A stretch of 11,616 bases of DNA from Desulfobulbaceae bacterium (GTDB lineage: Bacteria; Desulfobacterota; Desulfobulbia; Desulfobulbales; Desulfobulbaceae): NCBI GenBank assembly GCA_026990725.1, contig JALXCX010000391.1, forward strand, positions 1 to 11,616, in the 5' to 3' direction. The notes under the pieces are model-generated. The model was given only the letters and a program-made list of their open reading frames with translations, searched no databases and was not told the origin of the DNA. A program made the translations under genes and the position numbers. Below are positions 6,547 to 11,616 of this stretch, piece after piece; position 1 is the stretch's first letter, and every line of letters begins with the position of its first letter.

Positions 6547-7685
6547 TATCTATTCTGGGAGGCGAACTGCTCTGTTCTCTGGGAGCAGGGGCAGAAAGAA
6601 TGACTGCCCTGCGGGATGGCAGGGTCGCTCCGGATACCCTGGTTGTCGAGGCCTTTGCCGATCAGCCGGTGTTTCCATATTATCTGATAGACAGCTCCTC
6701 CCGGGTGGCTAGAGCTGCGTACATAGAAGAATACCTCCAGACTGTGACGGAGGGGCTGTTTACCGCATATTTTTCAGAGGCCGCACCTCCGTCAAATACC
6801 GGTGTCTTTCTAGGGTCATCTTCCATCGACTATTCCCTGACCCGGCCCATTGAAAAAAGTATTGACGGGCTGAATCCGGAAGAACTCCCCTGCAGCCGGG
6901 TGGGCGGCGGTTATTACGCAGACAGGATTATGCAGCGCTTTGGCTTGACCGGTCCCTCTCTTACCTATAATACTGCCTGCACCTCGAGCATCAACGCCTT
7001 TATGGATGCTGCGGCAATGCTTGAATGCCGGGTCATTGATTACGCGCTGGTCTTGGGACTTGAACTTTCCCTTCCGGTTATTGTTGAAGGGTTTGCCCTG
7101 ATGCAGCTGCTCTCATCGGATGTGTTGCGCCCTTTTGCTCAAAAAAGAAACGGGATGATTCTGGGGGAGGCGGTCAGTGCGGTTTTGCTCACCCGTTCGG
7201 AGATAACGCCTTCAAACTGGCAATACCTTGGGGGACAGAGTTGCTGTGAAAATCATAGCGTGGCAGGATCTGACCCCGGCGGTACAGGAATAGCAAAAGT
7301 CATAGGGCAGAGTCTTGAGGACGCGCAAATACGTCCATCAGATCTCACAGCCCTGAAAGCACATGGTACAGGGGGCGAGTTGATGGATTTTGCCGAGATG
7401 CGGGGCATGGAACAGGCCTTTGCAGAAATTCCGCCCTATTTTTCAATGAAACCCTTTATCGGTCATACCCTGGGTGGCTGCGGTCTGGCCGAATTGGTAT
7501 TGCTCATGGAGTGTGTGGATAACGGGTTTATTCCTGCAACTCCGCACGCAGAGCCTCTTGATGAACAGTTTTCCTCCCCCCCTGTTGCCAACAATATGGA
7601 TGTGACCCATGGCCGGTTCATGCTGAACTATTTTGGATTTGGCGGTAATAACACGTCCTGCATACTTGAAAAGACTCAGCCATGA
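6543..7685 (+). CDS. Beta-ketoacyl-ACP synthase, KAS I/II (FabF-like) type
   Basis: Chain-elongating condensing enzyme of 380 residues, slightly shorter than FabF. The catalytic set is complete: Cys146 in YNTACTSSINA, His274 in KAHGTGGELMD, Lys303 in FSMKPFIGHT and His308 in the same stretch. The C-terminal FGFGGNN loop (364-370) is also present. It should extend ACP-bound chains by decarboxylative condensation with malonyl-ACP. ACP and KS genes overlap in ATGA, as do this gene and the shortened KS homologue after it. This arrangement is typical of a type II KS and chain-length-factor pair such as ApeO-ApeC of aryl polyene synthesis. HGTGG replaces the more usual HGTGT motif, a modest divergence. 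Whether it makes polyene or saturated chains cannot be read from the sequence, because no reductase or dehydratase is encoded nearby. Confidence 0.93.
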   Translation: MISILGGELLCSLGAGAERMTALRDGRVAPDTLVVEAFADQPVFPYYLIDSSSRVARAAYIEEYLQTVTEGLFTAYFSEAAPPSNTGVFLGSSSIDYSLTRPIEKSIDGLNPEELPCSRVGGGYYADRIMQRFGLTGPSLTYNTACTSSINAFMDAAAMLECRVIDYALVLGLELSLPVIVEGFALMQLLSSDVLRPFAQKRNGMILGEAVSAVLLTRSEITPSNWQYLGGQSCCENHSVAGSDPGGTGIAKVIGQSLEDAQIRPSDLTALKAHGTGGELMDFAEMRGMEQAFAEIPPYFSMKPFIGHTLGGCGLAELVLLMECVDNGFIPATPHAEPLDEQFSSPPVANNMDVTHGRFMLNYFGFGGNNTSCILEKTQP

Positions 7686-8548
7686 TTTTTATCCATGCCG
7701 CAGCCAGCCATAACACCATACCCCGGGAACGGCAGCCTGATCTTGCCGCAGAGCTGCAGGCGCTGACCGGCAAGGTCTACCGCCGTACAGACCATTTTAT
7801 TCAGCTGGCTCTTCTTGGCGCCCATAAAGCAGCAGGTGACAAAGAACTTCCCGATCAGACCGCCATTTATCTGACTTCCGGGCAGGGCAATATTTCTGTG
7901 TTCGATCGTATTTGTAAACAGCGAAGGCAGGAAAATCTTTTGCCCAGGCCGGTGGACTTTATCAACCTGCTCAGTAATTCAGCAGGATTTTATGTTGCTT
8001 CGCATCTGGGGCTGGATGGAAAAAATCTCTTTGTTACGCATCACCGCTTTCCGGTCCAGATGGCTTTGCTGGCCGCCCAAAATGATCTGCGGCTCGGCAA
8101 ACAGCACATGGTTCTCCTTGGCGGGGTGGACGAGTGGATACCGGGTCAGACGCTTGCCAGAAAACTGCTTGGTGTAAGCCCCACTACCCGGCTTGGCGAG
8201 GGCAGTAACTGGCTGCTGCTTAACAATGAAGCACAGGATGCCATGGCAACCATTGAGGTTCATCCGCAACTGCTGTCCTCCTCCCTTCTAGCAGCTCTTT
8301 TAAGCTATGCCCCCGGCAGCACGTATCTTATCTTTTCCCACCGGGTTGATCAGGACGAGGTCTCCGGTTTTATGCGGCGATACCGGCAATGCAGGCTTTT
8401 TGCCCCGGAAGAACCCAGTGGCTATTACGAAACCCATCTTTTGTTCACGCTTATCAGTTTTCTCAGGCAGAAAAAGGGTAGATTGATACATATTGATACG
8501 GACGGGGACCAATATATGATTACCACCCTGGCAAATGATGTTGTGTAA
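7682..8548 (+). CDS. Shortened ketosynthase homologue lacking the active-site Cys (chain-length-factor-like)
   Basis: A 288-residue protein whose centre follows the KS N-terminal domain. VDFINLLSNSAGFYVASHLG (91-110) matches the region before the nucleophile, and LLGGVDEW (145-152) and LGEGSNWLLL match later KS strands. Where the upstream KS has TACTSS, this protein has THHRFP, with Arg122 at the cysteine position, so it should not condense chains. The C-terminal domain is contracted: SGYYETHLLFTLISFL and the final strand seem to match remnants of the GHT and FGFGG regions, but HGTGT is absent. Such proteins pair with an active KS as chain-length factors in type II polyketide and aryl polyene systems. 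It overlaps the KS gene by 4 bases, so equal expression is likely. Regular packing argues against a decayed pseudogene. Confidence 0.8.
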   Translation: MIFIHAAASHNTIPRERQPDLAAELQALTGKVYRRTDHFIQLALLGAHKAAGDKELPDQTAIYLTSGQGNISVFDRICKQRRQENLLPRPVDFINLLSNSAGFYVASHLGLDGKNLFVTHHRFPVQMALLAAQNDLRLGKQHMVLLGGVDEWIPGQTLARKLLGVSPTTRLGEGSNWLLLNNEAQDAMATIEVHPQLLSSSLLAALLSYAPGSTYLIFSHRVDQDEVSGFMRRYRQCRLFAPEEPSGYYETHLLFTLISFLRQKKGRLIHIDTDGDQYMITTLANDVV

Positions 8549-8566
8549 GGGAGGATTATCCCTTAC
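8545..8566. terminator. Inverted repeat spanning both convergent stop codons; possible weak bidirectional terminator
   Basis: GTAAGGGA (8545-8552) and TCCCTTAC (8559-8566) make a perfect 8-bp stem with a 6-base loop. The left arm contains the TAA of the last operon gene and the right arm contains the stop of the minus-strand gene. No T-run follows on either strand, so termination would be weak or protein-assisted. Confidence 0.4.
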
Positions 8567-9921
8567 TCAAGAAGCAGTGGCAGGAAGGAAAGACAGACGG
8601 TTTGGCCGGCTGGCGGGGGAGGTGCGGAAAACTCATAGGCCCCGATATCAAAGCCCGCTCCCTGTGGGCGCTTACCCGAGAGCTTGTCATCTTCCGGTGC
8701 CGCTCTGCCGACAAAAGAGGGTATCCCCGCGTCAATGGCCGGAGAAGTCTTGAGCAATCGGTAATCTCCTGCGTCGGGATCAATGAATAACGAGTTGATT
8801 CCAGCCAGAAAAGAGCCGTTATCATACCCCAGGGCCTGCCATTGTCTGAGGGTGAGCATCGTGTCGTCACGATCAGGTGTGAAACGGTTTATGACGATGT
8901 TATGGGCGCTTGAAAAGCCGACACTGTCGGCATCAATGGCAATGCTTCCTCCCCAGACATCACTTTCACTGAGCAGTATATTGTTAAACACTGTATTGCC
9001 GCCCAACTCGGCTGTGATTCGTACAGCCCAGCCACCGCTGTCCGGGGGGACAATGATGGTATTGTTCACAATGGTGAGGTTTTTCGGCCCTTCTGAAGCA
9101 TCAATTTGAAAAGCCCGGATACCGTTGCCGATGTTATCATAAATAAGATTGTTTCTGATAACAGAATTCTGCACACCATCCATATTGAGTGCGTTAAGGC
9201 CATTTTTGTAAATTCTGTTTTGTTCAATGGTCAGTCCGCTGATAATACCGTCGCCACCAACAGACTCATCCCCGTTAAAATGAATTCCGGCCTTTAGGCA
9301 ATGGTGGAAATTATTCCCCCGGATTGTGGTGTTGCCAGTTCCTGCGTTGGCCATGTAGAGACAATGAGCGCCCACCAGTCCGCAATGGTCGACCTCGTTG
9401 TTTTCTATAAGAGAATCCATTATTTCAGAAAAATACATGCCCTCCCATTGGCTTCTGATGATGGTGTTGCCGCGAATAATCAGGCCGTGCACCGGGTTTG
9501 AAGGCGAAGCGTTACGGTGGGCAATGCCCATGTTGGCAACATCTCTAATGGTAAACCCCTGAACAGTTATATAGCTCACATTACTGAGCAGAATACCGTA
9601 TCCCTCTGGAGTATCCTTGTCGATAATGGCCCCGGTTCCGGTTGCAGAGAAAACAATTCTTGCTGCGGAGGAACCGCTTGTTGACAACCTGAATCCTCTG
9701 TAATGACCGTCACGGACCAAGACCGTGTCACCGGGTTGTACAGTATCGGCTGCTTTCTGAAGAGTGGCAAAGGGGGAAGACGAGGTGCCCGGATTACTAT
9801 CTGAGCCCGAAGGAGCGACATACAGGCTGGCGGCCAGGTTTGGGGCAGGGAAGAGAAGAATTGTACTGCAGATGATGAAAAAAACTGCTAAGAAAACGGA
9901 TGGTAGCGGCTGTGTGTTCAT
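8563..9921 (-). CDS. Secreted right-handed parallel beta-helix repeat protein
   Basis: A 452-residue exported protein. The N-terminus is a signal peptide (hydrophobic 8-25, likely cleavage near LAA-S at 31). Residues 33-74 show the DUF1565/pectate-lyase-like opening LYVAPSGSDSNPGTSSSPFA followed by LQKAADTVQPGDTVLVRDG. From about 95 to 345 many short NxI-type turns (GNTIIRS, NNEVDH, GNNFHH, QNRIYKNG, RNNLIYDN, NNTIIV, FNNILL) form the coils of a beta-helix. Residues 388-432 carry the closing SPAIDAG and FDIGAYEF pattern, then a PPPP linker and a short hydrophobic end (SFLPLLLE). Such proteins bind or cleave surface polysaccharides, but no catalytic residues can be assigned here. AAGGAGA just upstream of ATG 9921 is a strong ribosome site. 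It converges on the operon and is probably unrelated to it. Confidence 0.9.
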   Translation of the reverse strand: MNTQPLPSVFLAVFFIICSTILLFPAPNLAASLYVAPSGSDSNPGTSSSPFATLQKAADTVQPGDTVLVRDGHYRGFRLSTSGSSAARIVFSATGTGAIIDKDTPEGYGILLSNVSYITVQGFTIRDVANMGIAHRNASPSNPVHGLIIRGNTIIRSQWEGMYFSEIMDSLIENNEVDHCGLVGAHCLYMANAGTGNTTIRGNNFHHCLKAGIHFNGDESVGGDGIISGLTIEQNRIYKNGLNALNMDGVQNSVIRNNLIYDNIGNGIRAFQIDASEGPKNLTIVNNTIIVPPDSGGWAVRITAELGGNTVFNNILLSESDVWGGSIAIDADSVGFSSAHNIVINRFTPDRDDTMLTLRQWQALGYDNGSFLAGINSLFIDPDAGDYRLLKTSPAIDAGIPSFVGRAAPEDDKLSGKRPQGAGFDIGAYEFSAPPPPAGQTVCLSFLPLLLE

Positions 9922-10059
9922 TTGTCTCCTTTTGCCTGCACATTTTGCACAAAGAGGTTTACAATTTTTATAAATGACTCCAGGGGTATCATGTTGAGAA
10001 TGTGATTTACCGTAACCAGCATGGCTGGAGCAGATTTTGGGTCACAGCCACAACGAACG

Positions 10060-10102
10060 ATGAAAGTGCTGCAATAGCTGGAGTCTTGAACTCCACTTTC
10101 AT
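10060..10102. repeat. Inverted repeat in the divergent intergenic region
   Basis: ATGAAAGTG at 10060-10068 is the exact reverse complement of CACTTTCAT at 10094-10102. Nested inside, TGGAGT (10079-10084) and ACTCCA (10090-10095) form a second stem around CTTGA. It lies between the divergent beta-helix and amidotransferase genes, just upstream of a TATAAT box. No T-run follows, so an operator is more likely than a terminator. Function is inferred. Confidence 0.4.
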
Positions 10103-10125
10103 ATAAAAGAGTTCTAACCAGATAG

Positions 10126-10131
10126 TATAAT
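10126..10131 (+). promoter_or_regulatory. Possible -10 box for the amidotransferase gene
   Basis: A perfect TATAAT lies 31 bases before ATG 10163 in AT-rich sequence. No good -35 element sits at the usual distance, so the promoter may need an activator or may be fortuitous. The 240-base gap between the divergent genes (9922-10162) otherwise shows only the inverted repeat described above. Confidence 0.4.
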
Positions 10132-10162
10132 AAACTAGCAATAATAATGCCAGAGGGCTGCG

Positions 10163-10867
10163 ATGAGGGTTCATTATTTACAACACGTACCGTTTGAGGG
10201 GTTGGGAGCAATTGAGGGCTATATGCAGGAGAAGGGCCACGAACTTTCCTGCACCCGTCTTTTTGCCGGAGAGACTTTACCTGCTGTTGATAGTTTTGAC
10301 TGGCTCATTGTCATGGGCGGCCCCATGGGGATTTACGATGAGGATCAGTACCCATGGCTTGCCGATGAAAAAGTCTGTATTGGTCAGGCAATCCGGGCCG
10401 GGAAAACTGTTCTTGGTGTTTGCCTGGGGGCACAGCTTATTGCCGATGTCCTCGGGGCCAGGGTCTATTTTGGTGGCCATCGGGAAATAGGCTGGTTTGA
10501 TATTATCCGGGCCGCTGAAGCCGAGCAGACACCCCTTTTCAAATCATTTCCGGAAAAAACCGAGGTCTTTCACTGGCATGGAGATACCTTTGATATCCCA
10601 GACGGCGCAGTGCGGCTGGCAGAGAGCGCTGCCTGTAAGAATCAGGGATTTGTCTATGGTAACCGGGTTGTTGCCCTGCAGTTTCATCTGGAAACAACGC
10701 CGGAATCTGCGGCTGCTCTTGTGGAGAATTGTCGGGCTGAGCTGGATGGATCAGCCTTTGTGCAGAGCGAAGAGGAAATCCTTGTTGATTCTGCAAATTT
10801 TTCCAGGTTGAATCTCATTCTGGCTGCTGTTCTTGCTGCCCTTGAAGAGCAGGTTGCAGCAACCTGA
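10163..10867 (+). CDS. Class I glutamine amidotransferase-like protein (GMP-synthase GATase1 type)
   Basis: A 234-residue stand-alone GATase1 protein. The nucleophile is Cys87 in VLGVCLGAQLIAD, with His175 and Glu177 in VVALQFHLETTPE completing the triad. The oxyanion loop VMGGPMGIYDE (50-60) is also clear. These enzymes hydrolyse glutamine or related gamma-glutamyl compounds; free-standing members often act on gamma-glutamyl amides or donate ammonia to a partner. No synthetase partner is encoded nearby, so the substrate is unknown. The AGAGGG before ATG 10163 supports this start. The last 45 residues extend past the core with an acidic helix. It is followed after 16 bases by a membrane-protein gene, probably co-transcribed. 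Alternative names in databases would be GMP synthase-like or type 1 glutamine amidotransferase. Confidence 0.92.
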   Translation: MRVHYLQHVPFEGLGAIEGYMQEKGHELSCTRLFAGETLPAVDSFDWLIVMGGPMGIYDEDQYPWLADEKVCIGQAIRAGKTVLGVCLGAQLIADVLGARVYFGGHREIGWFDIIRAAEAEQTPLFKSFPEKTEVFHWHGDTFDIPDGAVRLAESAACKNQGFVYGNRVVALQFHLETTPESAAALVENCRAELDGSAFVQSEEEILVDSANFSRLNLILAAVLAALEEQVAAT

Positions 10868-10883
10868 AGAACAAGAGGCCGCC

Positions 10884-11616
10884 ATGGGGAAAATTATTGT
10901 GGCACTGTTGGTCCCGCTCTTGTTGATTGTGCCGTTCCAGGCACAGGGCGCAGAACAGGGTGTTGCTCCAGCAAAAAAGAGTTCAGGCTACAGCCGCGCT
11001 GTGTTTAAGGGAGAAGTTCTTTCCAGAGAAATTGCCCGCACCACCGGCCTTGCTCTTAATCCACTGTTGTGCATGTCTGCCCTTGGCGCATATACCTGGT
11101 ACGCAACAGAAAAGAGCCAGCGCCCGCAGCTTCCCTGGCATAATTCTCCACGGTTCTGGGTGCCGCTTGGGTTGTTACTGCTGCTGATTCTGCTAAAAGA
11201 TTCCAGCAAAGCGATAATTCCCAAGGTACTGATAGCTCCCCTTGATGCTGTGGAAATTCTGCTGGAGAAAAAAGCAACAGCGCTTCTTGCCCTGCCCATG
11301 CTCTTTTCAGCAGTGCAGAGTGGTGAATTCGCAGGAACAAAGCAGGTAAGTCTTTATTTGGGGGATTTTCTATTGCCGCAGGCTTTTGCCGGCTCCGCAT
11401 CTCAAATGGGGCTGCAGGCTGGGAACGGGCTGTTTACTGATATCGCAACATTTTGTCTGGTCGCAACGCTGTTTGTCGTTGTCTGGGTACTTTCCCATGC
11501 CTTTAACATGCTTATTCTGCTTTGCCCTTTCGGTTTTTTCGATACAATCCTGGCAACAACCAGAAACACATTGGTTGCCGCAGTTATGGGGCTGGCCAAT
11601 ACCTTTTTCGGATCTG
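10884..11616 (+). CDS. Putative polytopic membrane protein with signal-like N-terminus (cut by window end)
   Basis: The frame opens at ATG 10884 with AAGAGG five bases upstream and runs 244 codons without a stop to the window end. Residues 1-23 look like a cleavable signal (MGKIIVALLVPLLLIVPFQA, cut near QGA-E). Further hydrophobic stretches lie at about 54-73, 91-106, 130-145, 185-216 and 225-242. A conserved-looking patch is KVLIAPLDAVEILLEKK (114-130), between two of them. I do not recognise a family with certainty. It follows the amidotransferase by 16 bases, so the two may share a transcript. Minus-strand frames overlapping this region are shadows: they lack signal, motif or ribosome site. 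Function unknown. Confidence 0.72.
   Translation, partial: MGKIIVALLVPLLLIVPFQAQGAEQGVAPAKKSSGYSRAVFKGEVLSREIARTTGLALNPLLCMSALGAYTWYATEKSQRPQLPWHNSPRFWVPLGLLLLLILLKDSSKAIIPKVLIAPLDAVEILLEKKATALLALPMLFSAVQSGEFAGTKQVSLYLGDFLLPQAFAGSASQMGLQAGNGLFTDIATFCLVATLFVVVWVLSHAFNMLILLCPFGFFDTILATTRNTLVAAVMGLANTFFGS

Noticed and set aside
9918..10211. Minus-strand 97-residue open frame across the divergent intergenic region
   Set aside because: It overlaps the start of the amidotransferase and the ribosome site of the beta-helix gene, and shows no motif or own ribosome site.
10988..11400. Minus-strand open frames over the 3' end of the window
   Set aside because: A plus-strand frame with a ribosome site, signal-like start and repeated membrane segments runs through to the end, so these are shadows.
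1..11616. tRNA, rRNA, CRISPR array, insertion sequence or attachment site
   Set aside because: I saw no regularly spaced repeats, transposase motifs, terminal repeats or tRNA-like cloverleaf in reading the window.

Overview
The window looks like bacterial chromosome of moderate GC content. The protein families and codon style suggest a Gram-negative anaerobe of the Desulfobulbus-type Desulfobacterota. That placement is an impression from the proteins, not a computed result.

Layout. (1) Bases 1-426 are the 3' end of a peptidoglycan-binding repeat protein, closed by a strong intrinsic terminator (493-541). (2) After a leader with a 14-bp RNA-foldable dyad (596-634), nine tightly packed plus-strand genes run from 666 to 8548. 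In order they are: a flavodoxin-like DarA-type protein, a KAS III-like DarB-type ketosynthase, a small protein with an HTH-like C-terminus, a BtrH-like acyltransferase, an ABC ATPase, an ABC-2 permease, an acyl carrier protein, an active KAS I/II-type ketosynthase, and a shortened ketosynthase homologue without the catalytic cysteine (chain-length-factor-like). Most junctions abut or overlap by 4-11 bases. (3) A convergent minus-strand gene (8563-9921) encodes a secreted right-handed parallel beta-helix protein. (4) A plus-strand pair follows: a class I glutamine amidotransferase (10163-10867) and a multi-membrane-segment protein cut by the window end (10884-11616).

The central operon is the main content. 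DarA and DarB types make dialkylresorcinols in flexirubin-type and dialkylresorcinol/aryl-polyene clusters, best known from Bacteroidetes. A KS/CLF pair and an ACP would build the acyl chains, DarB would join two of them, and DarA would help form the aromatic ring. The BtrH-like enzyme could transfer an acyl group from the ACP, and the ABC transporter would export the product. The operon is closed on both sides within the window yet has no ketoreductase, dehydratase, malonyl or lipid acyltransferase, aromatic ammonia-lyase or acyl-ligase gene. It is therefore either a minimal dialkylresorcinol lipid pathway that borrows fatty-acid-synthase enzymes, or one half of a split pathway.
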